A DNA stretch of 64,000 nt from assembly GCF_000092505.1 (NCBI RefSeq), contig NC_014136.1, forward strand, positions 744,001-808,000, written 5' to 3'. Positions 53,760 through 63,408 of this stretch are shown here, piece by piece. The notes under the pieces were generated by a model. It saw nothing but the letters and a program-made list of their open reading frames with translations, had not been told where the DNA came from and made no database searches. Position numbers and translations under genes: made by a program. This DNA comes from Leuconostoc kimchii IMSNU 11154. Lineage in GTDB: Bacteria; Bacillota; Bacilli; Lactobacillales; Lactobacillaceae. Each line of letters opens with the position of its first letter. The stretch's first letter is position 1.

Positions 53760-53857
53760 AAAGATCAGGGATAAATTGTTATTTAAAAAAGATCGAATTA
53801 AAATCGTCCTTGCGGTAGAATATAAGGGTTGATAAATAAAAAAATAGGTGTTTAAAT

Positions 53858-55105
53858 ATGGCAGTTAATCAGTACAAAAAGACAATTGTTTTAGTCATTT
53901 CAACGATTTCACTTGGCTTAATCGTTGGTTTGAGCTCAATGCTTTTAGGGTTATTTTTGGATTTAGTTGAGCGTGTATTTTTAAAATACGAAGAAACTGC
54001 AAAAATACCAGCGCCACTGGGAACATTCCCCACTGATCGGTTACTGTCAGTCGTCGTTGGTGCCATAATCGTTGCCGTAATTTGGTGGTTTTTGCGAACG
54101 CAAACGAAGACACCAATTAGCATCAAAAAAGCGCTCAATGGCGAGCAAATGCCATTTTGGCAAACAATATTACATGTGATGACACAAATATTCTTTGTCG
54201 GTACAGGTGGCTCTGTTGGTCGTGAACTTGCACCTAGAGAAGCAGGTGCATTATTTGCTCAAAAATGGGCTAATCTACTGCAAAAACTACATATACCAGC
54301 GTTATCACAGTCAGACAGACAACTATTAATGACCGCAGCAGCAGGTGCCGGTTTTGCAGGGATATATATTGCGCCATTTACTGGCATGCTTTTTTCTGTC
54401 GAAGTATTACTTAAAAAATTAACCTTACGCACAGTGGCTGTGAGTTTGACAATGTCAACGATTGCCATGTTTGTAGGGTCTTTGGCGAAGGGCTTTCGAC
54501 CCTATTATCTCATAGGAGATGCTAAATTTTCTGCCATCAGTTTTCTGCTGATTTTTATTTTGGCACCAATTGCTGGCGTAGTCGGTGCGCTATTTAGAAA
54601 ATTATGCCAATGGGCTGAAAGTCATCAAACAACAAATAAACTCATATTTTGGCAATTACCAGCTATGGGTTTAATAACCGGATTAATCGCTTTATTATTA
54701 CCTGAAATCATGGGAAATGGTCGGTCATTGGCGCAATTGGCTATGAGCAGTAGTAGTCAAAAGATGGTTAGTATTTTATTAGTTGGTGGCCTATTGAAGA
54801 CATTTGTCACGGTATTGACGATTCGTGCTGGTGCGGCTGGTGGCACGTTAACACCAGCAATAGCCATTGGTGCAGTTATTGGCGCAATCGTCGGATTGTT
54901 CCTCATGCCATGGCTACCAGCAGTGTCAATTTGGCAATGTGCTGTAATAGGAGCAGGTGCGCTATTAGCAGCATCTCAGCAAGCACCATTTATGGCCATG
55001 TTGATGCTAATTGAAATTTGTCATTTGGATTCATCAGCTTTATTACCAATGGGTATGGCTATTTTAATTGCGACAGGTGTCTCGAAAAAGATGCTGGTTA
55101 AATAG
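53858..55105 (+). CDS. ClC-family chloride channel/transporter
   Basis: The 415-residue protein has the ClC selectivity motifs GTGGSVGRELAPREAGALFA (GxGxP-type position with GREL), GFAGIYIAPFTGMLFSVEVL and GAAGGTLTPAIAIGAV. The Glu of GREL aligns with the gating Glu of the family. There are no CBS domains. It could be a Cl-/H+ antiporter for acid tolerance or a fluoride exporter. No fluoride riboswitch is seen upstream. Confidence 0.9.
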   Translation: MAVNQYKKTIVLVISTISLGLIVGLSSMLLGLFLDLVERVFLKYEETAKIPAPLGTFPTDRLLSVVVGAIIVAVIWWFLRTQTKTPISIKKALNGEQMPFWQTILHVMTQIFFVGTGGSVGRELAPREAGALFAQKWANLLQKLHIPALSQSDRQLLMTAAAGAGFAGIYIAPFTGMLFSVEVLLKKLTLRTVAVSLTMSTIAMFVGSLAKGFRPYYLIGDAKFSAISFLLIFILAPIAGVVGALFRKLCQWAESHQTTNKLIFWQLPAMGLITGLIALLLPEIMGNGRSLAQLAMSSSSQKMVSILLVGGLLKTFVTVLTIRAGAAGGTLTPAIAIGAVIGAIVGLFLMPWLPAVSIWQCAVIGAGALLAASQQAPFMAMLMLIEICHLDSSALLPMGMAILIATGVSKKMLVK

Positions 55106-55117
55106 CAAAATGTTAAC

Positions 55118-55209
55118 AGTGCGCAATCTGATAAACACTAATAAATCAACGCTATAGGAGTATTAGCAATCTATCCGTGCGCACTTTAAGGTTGCTGATT
55201 GCGTTTTTT
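55118..55209 (+). terminator. Complex 3' structure after the ClC gene, ending in a terminator
   Basis: AGTGCGC (55118-55124) pairs with GCGCACT (55179-55185), with CTAATA/TATTAG (55138-55143, 55161-55166) inside. Alternatively GCAATC, present twice (55123-55128 and 55166-55171), pairs with GATTGC (55197-55202), and a T run follows. The exclusive pairings look like an attenuator rather than a plain terminator. No gene lies here. Confidence 0.5.
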
Positions 55210-55285
55210 TGACGTTTAATTGCTACCTTTTTGATTAACCATGTTGCATAATTAAAGTAATCAAATAAAAGGAAACGAGGGTAGC

Positions 55286-55690
55286 ATGATGGACATCTTA
55301 TTCCCGCAGCAACTAAAAAAATACCGTACTAAGTTAGGCATGTCTCAAGAAGATATCGCTGATAAATTATTTATTTCACGACAGGCTATATCTCGCTGGG
55401 AGTCAGGGGATGCAACGCCTGACCTAACTAACCTGATTAAGCTCACTGATATATTTGACTGTTCGCTGGATAGTTTAGTATTAGGTGTGCCACAACAACA
55501 GACAGATACAAATGGTCAAGATAAAATAGATAATTCAGAATTTACATTCGATCCGCGCAAGGGTGAGTATATTCGTCGTCATCATAGTATGAATTTTTGG
55601 GAATTCTTAGCGAGTTACTGGTGGTTGATTTTTCCTGTAGGTGCTTTCTTAAGTTGGCTCGTGCCAGCATTAGTTGAACCATTTAAGTAA
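55286..55690 (+). CDS. XRE-family HTH protein with C-terminal membrane span
   Basis: Residues 1-65 are a Cro/CI HTH (MSQEDIADKLFISRQAISRWESGD, then DLTNLIKLTDIFDCSLDSLVLG), a variable linker follows, and about 105-125 form one hydrophobic span (WWLIFPVGAFLSWLVPAL). Membrane-anchored XRE regulators of this shape are common in LAB. The target is unknown. Confidence 0.85.
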   Translation: MMDILFPQQLKKYRTKLGMSQEDIADKLFISRQAISRWESGDATPDLTNLIKLTDIFDCSLDSLVLGVPQQQTDTNGQDKIDNSEFTFDPRKGEYIRRHHSMNFWEFLASYWWLIFPVGAFLSWLVPALVEPFK

Positions 55691-55700
55691 AATAAAACAA

Positions 55701-55741
55701 AAAAATCGTAAACAACGTGTCAATTGTTTACGATTTTTTTG
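55701..55741. terminator. Bidirectional terminator
   Basis: AAAAATCGTAAACAA pairs with TTGTTTACGATTTTT between the converging genes. Confidence 0.92.
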
Positions 55742-55743
55742 TT

Positions 55744-56076
55744 TTATTGGTTAGCTTCTAGGGTAATGACATTACCTTCAGAATCTTTGATTTTAAAAGC
55801 GATTTTATGACCAAAACGCATCTCAGGTTCATCAATAATTGAGATGAAGTTATTACGCAAATGTTTACGTAAATCAGTCTGATGATCCCGAACCAGTATC
55901 TCAAGATTATGCGTTGGTGGCCCAGATATGAAGGTGATATCTTCACCATCAATCATGAGGTGTCGGCCACTTTCATGACCAGATTGTGGCAAATCGAAGA
56001 CGTCGCGCCAAAATCTGTAAGCACGATTTGTATCTGTTGCGGGAACTGTTTTAATGTTAAGTTTACGTGGTTTCAT
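55744..56076 (-). CDS. Single-domain VOC (glyoxalase-like) protein
   Basis: The 110-residue product has VPATDTNRAYRFWRDVFDLP and ends DSEGNVITLEANQ, matching one VOC module. It is a small CppA/fosfomycin-resistance-type protein, but the metal His/Glu set is incomplete, so enzyme activity is doubtful. Its start is close to the divergent ABC-F gene. Confidence 0.8.
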   Translation of the reverse strand: MKPRKLNIKTVPATDTNRAYRFWRDVFDLPQSGHESGRHLMIDGEDITFISGPPTHNLEILVRDHQTDLRKHLRNNFISIIDEPEMRFGHKIAFKIKDSEGNVITLEANQ

Positions 56077-56158
56077 AGTAATTATAGTATATATTAATTT
56101 AAAAATTTTTCAACAGACAAATGACCATATTATTCAAAAATATGTTACACTTAACTTT

Positions 56159-57715
56159 ATGGCATTATTAGAAATCAGTGGGCTCTCAATGGCCTACGCA
56201 GAAAAAACTTTATATGAAGACGCAGAATTCGAATTGCAACAAGGCGAACATATGGGTATTGTTGGGCAGAATGGTGCAGGTAAGTCAACGCTTATCAAAA
56301 TCATAACTGGTCAAGAATTACCATTGTCTGGTAAAATTGAATGGCAAAAAGGACTCAAAATAGGTTATTTGGATCAGTATGCAGAGATCCCAGATGGCAT
56401 GGATTTGGTGGCCTTTTTGCATACTGCTTATCAAGACCTATATGACAAGCAAGATCGTATAACAGAACTTTATAATGATTATGCGACGTCTATGAATGAT
56501 AAATTGTTAGAGCGCGCGGGACGTATGCAAGAAGAGCTTGATGCGGCCGGATTTTATGATGTGGACACGAAGATTGAGCGTGTGATATCTGGTCTTGGTT
56601 TGGAAGCCATTGGCCGTGATCGTGAATTAGATCAAATGTCAGGTGGTCAACGTGCTAAAGTGATCTTAGCGAAGTTATTGCTTGAAAATGACGATGTGAT
56701 TATTTTAGATGAACCGACAAACTATTTAGACGTGGCCCATATTGAATGGTTAGAAGACTTTCTGCAAAGTTATGAAGGATCAGCGATGATTATCTCTCAT
56801 GATTTTGACTTTTTGGACAAAGTGACAAATGCGATTATTGACTTATCGTTTGGTAAAATCACTAAATTCCGTGGCTCATTCAAGAAAGCCATGCGCCAAA
56901 AAGATGAGCGAGCAGAGCAACAGTTACGTCAATATGAGAAGCAACAAGGTGAAATTGAAAAAGCGCAGAAGTTTATTGCCAAAAATAAGGCGCGTGCGTC
57001 AACTTCAAAGCAAGCGAAATCACGTGAAAAGATGCTAGCACGTATGGACAAGGTTGATCCGCCATCTGAAGCACTACAAGCAAAATTCAATTTTCCTTAT
57101 GTTAATTCACAATCGGCTAATGCCTTATCGGTTAATGAGTTATCTGTTGGTTATGTGACACCTGTTTTGGAGCCAGTTACTTTTTCGATTACGACTGGAC
57201 AAAAGCTTGTTTTTAAGGGATTTAATGGTGCGGGTAAGTCAACATTAATTAAATCAATTTTAGGTGTTATTCCAGCACTGCACGGTCATGCAGAATTTTC
57301 ACCTTCAGCAATTGTTAATTATTTCGATCAAGATTTAGAATGGGATAATGATACTAAAACGCCATTGCAAGAGATGCAAGATCGTTTTCCAACATTAGAA
57401 CCTAAAGCCTTGAGGACGCGCTTAGCTGCAGCTGGTATTACCTCTGAGAATGCGCAAAAACCATTGCAACAGCTTTCAGGTGGTGAACAAACCAAAGTTA
57501 AATTAGCAATTATGGAAATGAAACCTAGTAATTTCTTGATTTTAGATGAGCCAACCAATCACTTAGATGAGGGTACTAAAAATGCATTACGTGCAGCCAT
57601 AGACAAGTTCCCAGGAAATGTTATCATTGTTTCCCACGAAGTGAGCTTTACTAAGGGGTTAGGTGATCGTGAATTGAACGTTGCTGCGCTTTCCTTTAAG
57701 AAAGATACAGAATAA
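56159..57715 (+). CDS. ABC-F family ATPase (translation/antibiotic-resistance-type)
   Basis: ATG at 56159 begins MALLEISGLSMAYAEKTL; a more upstream frame lacks an RBS. The 518-residue protein has two ABC domains with Walker A GQNGAGKST and GFNGAGKST, signature LSGGQ-like MSGGQRAKV and LSGGEQTKV, Walker B VIILDEPTNYLD and FLILDEPTNHLD, and a linker between (QLRQYEKQQGEIEKAQKF...). No membrane domain exists. ABC-F proteins act on the ribosome. It lacks features that assign it to a known resistance type. Confidence 0.9.
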   Translation: MALLEISGLSMAYAEKTLYEDAEFELQQGEHMGIVGQNGAGKSTLIKIITGQELPLSGKIEWQKGLKIGYLDQYAEIPDGMDLVAFLHTAYQDLYDKQDRITELYNDYATSMNDKLLERAGRMQEELDAAGFYDVDTKIERVISGLGLEAIGRDRELDQMSGGQRAKVILAKLLLENDDVIILDEPTNYLDVAHIEWLEDFLQSYEGSAMIISHDFDFLDKVTNAIIDLSFGKITKFRGSFKKAMRQKDERAEQQLRQYEKQQGEIEKAQKFIAKNKARASTSKQAKSREKMLARMDKVDPPSEALQAKFNFPYVNSQSANALSVNELSVGYVTPVLEPVTFSITTGQKLVFKGFNGAGKSTLIKSILGVIPALHGHAEFSPSAIVNYFDQDLEWDNDTKTPLQEMQDRFPTLEPKALRTRLAAAGITSENAQKPLQQLSGGEQTKVKLAIMEMKPSNFLILDEPTNHLDEGTKNALRAAIDKFPGNVIIVSHEVSFTKGLGDRELNVAALSFKKDTE

Positions 57716-57723
57716 TAGAGACC

Positions 57724-57746
57724 AAAAACGCCGGAAGGCGTTTTTT
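57724..57746 (+). terminator. Terminator of the ABC-F gene
   Basis: AAAAACGCC pairs with GGCGTTTTT around GGAA. Confidence 0.92.
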
Positions 57747-57758
57747 ATGTGGTAAAGG

Positions 57759-57805
57759 TTGACATTTCACTTTTAGTAAACCATAATTATAAACAAGTTT
57801 ACTAA
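57759..57805 (+). promoter_or_regulatory. birA promoter overlapped by a BirA-type operator
   Basis: TTGACA (57759-57764), 17 bases, CATAAT (57782-57787). TTAGTAAAC (57773-57781) and GTTTACTAA (57797-57805) form a perfect dyad with a 15-base spacer, as in BirA operators. BirA-biotin would block its own operon. Confidence 0.8.
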
Positions 57806-57839
57806 AAACAACTAATCAAACATATGGTCAGGAAAAAAT

Positions 57840-58820
57840 ATGAAAACAGATGAACGAATATTACAATATTTTGCCGAACATGAGGGAGACTATTTAAGCG
57901 GGGAAACACTGGCTCAAGAATTAGATATTAGCCGCGCCGCTGTATGGAAGGCAATTAAAAAATTAACGGCACAGAGGCATAATATTACAAGTCAACATCA
58001 TGTGGGTTACCTGTATCAGAGTGGTCAAGTATTGAGTGCCCCGATGATTACACAATTGGCAACAAGTCGTTGGGAAATTCGCTTACTTGATGTGGTTGAT
58101 TCAACGAATGCTTATGCAAAAAAAGCGCTGACCAATGGCGATATTACTGAACCAACTATAATTATTGCTAACCACCAAACGAATGGGCAAGGCCGTTTGG
58201 GCCGTCCCTTTTTATCACCTGCGGACAATGGGCTGTACATTTCTTTTGTATTACCATTGGCCGTGGGGACCTCTGTGATACCAGGGCTACTCACGACAAG
58301 TACGGCCGTTGCTGTGGCACGTGCAATTAAAAGAACATTGGCGATTGATTTGAATTTTAAATGGGTCAATGATTTGTTGTTTAACTCGCGTAAAGTTGGC
58401 GGTATTTTAACAGAAGGTGTGATGGATTTTGAAAGTCAGCAGGTATCAGCCATTGTGGTGGGGATTGGATTGAACTTGTTACGGCCTCAAAACATGGACG
58501 TCTCACTAGAGCAAAAAGTTGGTGGTATGGTTAGTAAACTAACAGTGTCACGTAATACAATCGTTGCAGCCATACAGGATGAATTTACACAATTGTATGG
58601 GAACTATACAACAGGCACATTTTTACCGGAATATCGTGCTCACAATATTGTTATTGGTCAGAACGTGTCAGTTAAATATGGTCATGACGTGGTGACGGGT
58701 GTTGCCAAAGATATTAATGAACAAGGTCAATTATTGCTTGATACAGGGAGTGATATGATAATAATTGATTCTGGCGAGGTGCTAAAAGTTAATTTACCAG
58801 ATAATGTGTACAAAGGTTGA
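57840..58820 (+). CDS. birA: Bifunctional biotin-protein ligase / biotin operon repressor
   Basis: The 326-residue protein has an N-terminal winged HTH (LAQELDISRAAVWKAIKKLTAQ), the biotin-AMP loop (DSTNAYAKKAL, GQGRLGRPF) and KWVNDLLFNSRKVGGILTEG. A C-terminal SH3-like part ends it. It biotinylates acceptor proteins and represses. The bioY gene follows in the same operon. Confidence 0.93.
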   Translation: MKTDERILQYFAEHEGDYLSGETLAQELDISRAAVWKAIKKLTAQRHNITSQHHVGYLYQSGQVLSAPMITQLATSRWEIRLLDVVDSTNAYAKKALTNGDITEPTIIIANHQTNGQGRLGRPFLSPADNGLYISFVLPLAVGTSVIPGLLTTSTAVAVARAIKRTLAIDLNFKWVNDLLFNSRKVGGILTEGVMDFESQQVSAIVVGIGLNLLRPQNMDVSLEQKVGGMVSKLTVSRNTIVAAIQDEFTQLYGNYTTGTFLPEYRAHNIVIGQNVSVKYGHDVVTGVAKDINEQGQLLLDTGSDMIIIDSGEVLKVNLPDNVYKG

Positions 58821-58855
58821 GCTTTACAATTGAGATAAATACTAGGAGATAAGAA

Positions 58856-59392
58856 ATGAATTCAAATACACAACGTATTGCCATTACTGCGGTACTCACA
58901 GCGTTACTATTAGCAGTCGGTCCCTTAGCGATTAATGTTGGTCCGATACCGATGACCTTGCAAACATTGATTATCGCTTTAGTTGCTTCAGTATCGTCAA
59001 TGCGAGTTAGTCTGACCGCAATTGTTTTATATTTAGTATTAGGGGCATTAGGATTACCAGTTTTGGCAGGATTTAAAGGCGGCATTGTATTATTTTTTGG
59101 ACCAACAGGTGGCTATCTATGGTCATTCTTACTTTTTTCACCAATTATTGGTTTATCGTTTAAAAAATGGCGAACGGTTACGGGCTTAATAGTGACAAAC
59201 TGTGTGGCAACGATTCTTAATCTGACCTTAGGTACAATTTGGCTCAGTATCAGTGCACATATGTCGGCTCAAGCTGCAATAGCTGCCGGTGTAACACCAT
59301 TTATGGTTTCAAGTGTTCTTAAAATTGTTATTGTAGTGGTTGTTGCCTTAGCGATTAGGCAACTACAGTCACGTACGTTGGTGGCTTTTTAA
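58856..59392 (+). CDS. bioY: BioY, biotin ECF transporter S component
   Basis: The 178-residue protein has six spans and the BioY motifs GPLAINVGPIPMTLQTLII, GALGLPVLAGFKGG and FGPTGGYLWSF. It lies 35 bases behind birA with RBS AGGAGATAAGAA and takes up biotin with the ECF energizing module. Repression by BirA is inferred from the operator. Confidence 0.94.
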   Translation: MNSNTQRIAITAVLTALLLAVGPLAINVGPIPMTLQTLIIALVASVSSMRVSLTAIVLYLVLGALGLPVLAGFKGGIVLFFGPTGGYLWSFLLFSPIIGLSFKKWRTVTGLIVTNCVATILNLTLGTIWLSISAHMSAQAAIAAGVTPFMVSSVLKIVIVVVVALAIRQLQSRTLVAF

Positions 59393-59429
59393 TCAGAATG
59401 GTTAGGACAACTAGTTTTAGTGGTGAAAA

Positions 59430-59912
59430 ATGAAAATTAGAATTATTGGCCCAGTAGGCAGTGGTAAAACAACGTTTGCTTACAATTTAAGCCACAAGAT
59501 GAATGTACCGGTCACATCACTGGATGATCTTAATTGGATTCGAGCAGTTAATGGGGACAAACACCGTACAGTTTCAGAAAGGCAATTATTGATAAATAAG
59601 GTGTTACAGCATGACAGTTGGATTATCGAAGGGGCACAATATCGAGAGGGGCAAGCACTTTTTGCAAATGCAGACAAAATTTTTGTATTAGATCCACCAT
59701 ATTGGCGTAATATGATTTACATTTTCAAGCGTTGGCTAAAAAATTGGCTCTTTGGTGGTCCACCACAATATCGTCAATTACGCATCTATTTGCATTGGCA
59801 AAGGAAGTGGAAAAATACACATCGTGCGGCAATTTTTAATTTATTGCAACCATATCAGGCTAAAGTAACTGTGTGCAAAGGTTTAAAAGGTTTGACAAAA
59901 GATAAAAATTAG
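59430..59912 (+). CDS. P-loop nucleotide kinase-like protein (topology modulation protein/FlaR type)
   Basis: The 160-residue protein starts MKIRIIGPVGSGKTTFAYNL (Walker A GPVGSGKTT), then LDDLNWIR, WIIEGAQYREGQALFANADKIFVLD and WRNMIYIFKRWLK. It matches the adenylate-kinase-like group annotated as DNA topology modulation protein. The actual substrate is uncertain. The promoter of alr sits inside its 3' end. Confidence 0.85.
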   Translation: MKIRIIGPVGSGKTTFAYNLSHKMNVPVTSLDDLNWIRAVNGDKHRTVSERQLLINKVLQHDSWIIEGAQYREGQALFANADKIFVLDPPYWRNMIYIFKRWLKNWLFGGPPQYRQLRIYLHWQRKWKNTHRAAIFNLLQPYQAKVTVCKGLKGLTKDKN

Positions 59913-59920
59913 AATAAAAT
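59892..59920 (+). promoter_or_regulatory. Promoter of the alr-asd transcript
   Basis: TTGACA (59892-59897), 17 bases, TAAAAT (59915-59920), 17 bases ahead of the riboswitch. Confidence 0.8.
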
Positions 59921-59936
59921 AAAAACCATGAGAAAA

Positions 59937-60160
59937 TCATAGAGGTTGCCATAACCAAGAGTCATTCGTGGAGTATTGATAGATACTGCGAAACGAATAA
60001 AAGGGGGTGTGGCCGAAGTGCTGATACTATCATATCAGTTAACTGGGCCAATAGTTAAGAGCTATTGGACTGTCGCGATTGCGCGGGGTGCTATGACAGA
60101 AACGATTGTTTTACTGCGATCCGTGACTGCCACATCCGGCAATCATGGATTTTTATTTTA
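59937..60160 (+). promoter_or_regulatory. Lysine riboswitch (L-box) with terminator, upstream of alr-asd
   Basis: P1 is TCATAG (59937-59942) with CTATGA (60091-60096). Between are the conserved pieces AGAGGTTGC, AGAGTC, GGAGTA, GGGGGTGTGGCCGAAG, CTGGGCC and GGACTGTCGCGA. The terminator follows at 60120-60160: TCCGTGA pairs with TCATGGA with inner TGCC/GGCA, then T5ATTTT. Lysine would stop alr-asd transcription. Confidence 0.9.
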
Positions 60161-60178
60161 TTTGAAAAGGGTGTAACC

Positions 60179-61291
60179 ATGGTAGAGGCAATAACACGAC
60201 CAACACAAATTGAAATTTCCAAACAAGCTTTAAAACACAATACGGAAGTGGTCAAAAAAACATCAGGCGCTGATAAAATATTTTTAGCTGTTAAGTCAAA
60301 CGCCTATGGTCTGGGTTTAATTCCGACATCTAAAGCTGCAGTAGCTGGTGGTGTGTACGGCTTAGCAGTGGCTATTATTGATGAGGCATTAGCACTACGG
60401 CATGAACGGGTGACTGCGCCAATTTTAATTTTAGGTATTTCACCAGCAAAGTATGCTGAACTCATGGCAGTGCAGCATATTTTGACAACAGTTGTGTCCT
60501 TGTCATGGCTAAAAGAAGCCGCACAATATTTGAGTGGCGAGCAACGGCTACACGTGTCATTAGGTGTCGATACTGGTATGGGGCGCATTGGTTTTCGCGA
60601 TCGAGAGTCGCTGGCTGAGGCGATTGCTTATTTGCAGGAAAATAAGCAATTATTTGACTATGTTGGTTTGGCGACACATTTTGCCGAGTCAGATTCGTCG
60701 AACAATGATTATTTCTACATGCAACTTAAAAGGTGGCATGACATGACAGATGGTTTACCAGAACCTGAATTTTATCACGTTGCTAATTCTGGTGCTGCGA
60801 TGTATCACGCCGATGAAGTACCACACGAAGTTGTACGGGTAGGCACTGTTTTATATGGGGTGGAGCCTTCCCGTGGCGAATTGGCAGATGGCAAAAACTT
60901 ACAGCCTGTCATGGCGTTACGCAGTGAAATGAATTTTGTGAAATTGTTACCAGCGGGTGAAGGCATTAGTTATTCACACAAATACACAACCACTGGTGAT
61001 GAATGGATTGGCACTGTGCCTATTGGTTATGGGGATGGCTGGTTAAGAAAGATGACTGGGTTTAAAGTCATTGTTGACGGTCACTACGCGCCAATTGTTG
61101 GTCAAGTTGCCATGGATCAATTGATGATTAGGTTACCACGCCAATATCCAGTAGGCACGAAAGTGACTTTTATTGGAAAAGATGGTGGGCTAGAAAATAC
61201 CATAGAAGATGTCGCGCAGCATGCCGGATTAGCGCCTTGGGAGATTATGACAGGCATGCAGGACAGATTACATCGTGTTTTGGTAGATTAA
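60179..61291 (+). CDS. alr: Alanine racemase
   Basis: ATG at 60179 follows AAAGGGTGTAACC. The 370-residue PLP enzyme has the Lys in FLAVKSNAYGLG, the loops GVDTGMGRIGF and ATHFAESDSS, the catalytic Tyr in GISYSHKYTT, and GYGDGWLRKM, GQVAMDQLMI. It supplies D-alanine for peptidoglycan. It is controlled by lysine together with asd (next gene). Confidence 0.93.
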   Translation: MVEAITRPTQIEISKQALKHNTEVVKKTSGADKIFLAVKSNAYGLGLIPTSKAAVAGGVYGLAVAIIDEALALRHERVTAPILILGISPAKYAELMAVQHILTTVVSLSWLKEAAQYLSGEQRLHVSLGVDTGMGRIGFRDRESLAEAIAYLQENKQLFDYVGLATHFAESDSSNNDYFYMQLKRWHDMTDGLPEPEFYHVANSGAAMYHADEVPHEVVRVGTVLYGVEPSRGELADGKNLQPVMALRSEMNFVKLLPAGEGISYSHKYTTTGDEWIGTVPIGYGDGWLRKMTGFKVIVDGHYAPIVGQVAMDQLMIRLPRQYPVGTKVTFIGKDGGLENTIEDVAQHAGLAPWEIMTGMQDRLHRVLVD

Positions 61292-61339
61292 TAGGTACTA
61301 AATTATAGTAGTGATAAAATATTAGGAGAGAAAATAAAC

Positions 61340-62437
61340 ATGACAGAGCGGAAGTATAATATTGCAATTCTTGGTGCAACAGGTGCGGTTGGTACCCGGT
61401 TAATTGAGCAACTGGAAGCATCAACAATCCCAGTTAATCAATTAAAGTTACTGGCATCTGCCAAGTCAGCAGGCAAAAAATTAACGTTCAAAGATCAGGA
61501 AATCATTGTTGAAGAAGCGACACCAGAAAGTTTTGATGGTATCGATTTGGTCTTAGCATCAGGTGGTGGTTCTGTCTCACACAAATTTGCACCTGAAGCA
61601 GTTAAACGTGGCGCTGTCGTGGTTGATAATTCAAGTTACTGGCGAATGAATGACAATGTGCCTTTAGTTGTGCCAGAGGTAAACGAAGCTGATTTGCAAA
61701 CACACAATGGCATTATTGCCAATCCAAACTGTTCCACAACACAAATGGTTGTTGCACTTGAACCAATTCGTCGTGCTTATGGGTTAAGCCGTGTGATCGT
61801 TTCGACATACCAAGCAGCCTCGGGGGCTGGACAATCAGCTTGGGAAGAATTGGTAGCGCAAACCACTGCACATAATGCAGGGGAAGAAATGGTTGCCAAT
61901 ATATTGCCAGTAAAAGGCGCTGAAAAGCACTATCCGTTAGCATACAATCTATTGCCACAGATTGACGTCTTCGAAGATGACGGCTATACACATGAAGAGT
62001 GGAAAATGATTCATGAAACTAAGAAGATCATGTTTGGTAACAAAAATTCTAAGTCAGTTAAAGTGACTGGAACAGCGGTCCGTGTACCTGTACCTGTTGG
62101 TCACGGCGAAACGGTTTACTTTGAAACTGATCCTAATACGGGTGCAACCGTGAAGGGTATTCAAAAAGCTTTGAGTCAAGCTGAAGGTGTTATCTTAGAA
62201 GATGATCCTAAAACACAGCTTTATCCACAGCCAATTAATGCTGAAGGCAAGCGCGAGACTTTTGTTGGTCGTGTCCGACCAGATCTTGAAAATGATGATT
62301 CGTTCCATATGTGGGTCGTGTCCGACAACTTATTAAAGGGCGCAGCATGGAATACTGTTCAAATTGCTGAGCGTTTAGTTGCTTTGGATCTTGTGCGTGT
62401 GCCAGAAGGTGCTGCAAATAAATTTATAGCGGGATAG
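61340..62437 (+). CDS. asd: Aspartate-semialdehyde dehydrogenase
   Basis: The 365-residue protein has NAD(P) motif [30 protein letters not shown], catalytic Cys in [14 protein letters not shown] and [10 protein letters not shown]. It makes the branch metabolite for lysine/DAP, threonine and methionine. It lies 48 bases after alr with AGGAGAGAAAATAAAC; the lysine riboswitch fits this gene better than alr. Confidence 0.94.
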   Translation: MTERKYNIAILGATGAVGTRLIEQLEASTIPVNQLKLLASAKSAGKKLTFKDQEIIVEEATPESFDGIDLVLASGGGSVSHKFAPEAVKRGAVVVDNSSYWRMNDNVPLVVPEVNEADLQTHNGIIANPNCSTTQMVVALEPIRRAYGLSRVIVSTYQAASGAGQSAWEELVAQTTAHNAGEEMVANILPVKGAEKHYPLAYNLLPQIDVFEDDGYTHEEWKMIHETKKIMFGNKNSKSVKVTGTAVRVPVPVGHGETVYFETDPNTGATVKGIQKALSQAEGVILEDDPKTQLYPQPINAEGKRETFVGRVRPDLENDDSFHMWVVSDNLLKGAAWNTVQIAERLVALDLVRVPEGAANKFIAG

Positions 62438-62454
62438 CATGGTACAATAAGGTT

Positions 62455-63408
62455 ATGGAAACGATAATCTTAATAGTGACAATTATTTTATTATTGGTGG
62501 CGTTATGTCGTCAAATCAAGCAAAATCCCGCGACGATGAGAATCGGTACGTATGGGGTTTTTATTGTTTTTGGGGTCTTTTGGCTAGCCATACATGTCAT
62601 TAATGTGACTGATAAAAATTTAAATTTGATTCTGAAAAGTGGCTACGTGATAGGGACGGTATTAGGTGTTGTGTTAATGTTGAATATGGCAACGCATAGC
62701 TGGAAGAAATCGCATGATTTTGTTTTACCCGTGTTAGTGGTTAGTTACGTCACTAGTTTGGTTATTTTCTGGGGTTGGCCATTATGGCGACTAAGTATGC
62801 CTTGGTTGATGTTATATTTTGTGTATCAGTTTATACGTTTTACGATGAGTAGTATGGTCTACAAGCATGTTACTAAAGCACCAATGACAGGGCCGTTAGT
62901 TGTTTTAGGCGGTGGATTGGTAGATGGTTATCGTGTTGGCAATATTGTGGACCAACGCATTCAAGCCGCGGTAAAAGATGCACGACGATTACCGGACTAT
63001 CCAATAATGGTTTTTTCAGGCGGGCAGGGAGAAGATCAGCTGATTAGTGAGGCGGAGGCAATGCGGCAATGGGCTGTGACAACCTATGGTGTACCGGTCA
63101 AAAAAACGCTGTTAGAGAACCAGTCACATAACACTTATCAAAATTTAAAATTGACATCCCAGTTATTAAAGGGCAAAGCGTTTACATTTTACACGAGTAA
63201 CTATCATGTTTTCCGTGGTGTACTATTAGCAAAAAAACAACACATTATGGCTAGTGGACGAGGCGGTTCAGTGCGATTGAGTTACCAAATACCAGCCTTT
63301 TTACGTGAATTTGCTGGTGTTATGAGTATTAATAAAAGGCAACATTTTTTATGGGGGATGATCTGGTTGATTTTTGCTTTGATTGTTAATAGTTTAATGT
63401 ACCATTAA
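62455..63408 (+). CDS. YdcF/ElyC (DUF218) membrane protein
   Basis: The 317-residue protein has four to five N-terminal spans and a DUF218 domain from about residue 145 (GPLVVLGGGLVDGYRVGN, VFSGGQGEDQLISEAEAM, LENQSHNTYQNLKL, FYTSNYHVFRG). It has the shape of ElyC/SanA-like envelope proteins of Gram-positives. Its function is unknown. Confidence 0.88.
   Translation: METIILIVTIILLLVALCRQIKQNPATMRIGTYGVFIVFGVFWLAIHVINVTDKNLNLILKSGYVIGTVLGVVLMLNMATHSWKKSHDFVLPVLVVSYVTSLVIFWGWPLWRLSMPWLMLYFVYQFIRFTMSSMVYKHVTKAPMTGPLVVLGGGLVDGYRVGNIVDQRIQAAVKDARRLPDYPIMVFSGGQGEDQLISEAEAMRQWAVTTYGVPVKKTLLENQSHNTYQNLKLTSQLLKGKAFTFYTSNYHVFRGVLLAKKQHIMASGRGGSVRLSYQIPAFLREFAGVMSINKRQHFLWGMIWLIFALIVNSLMYH

Noticed and set aside
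53858..55105. Fluoride riboswitch control of the ClC gene.
   Set aside because: The leader has none of the conserved fluoride aptamer pieces; the only structure is downstream of the gene.
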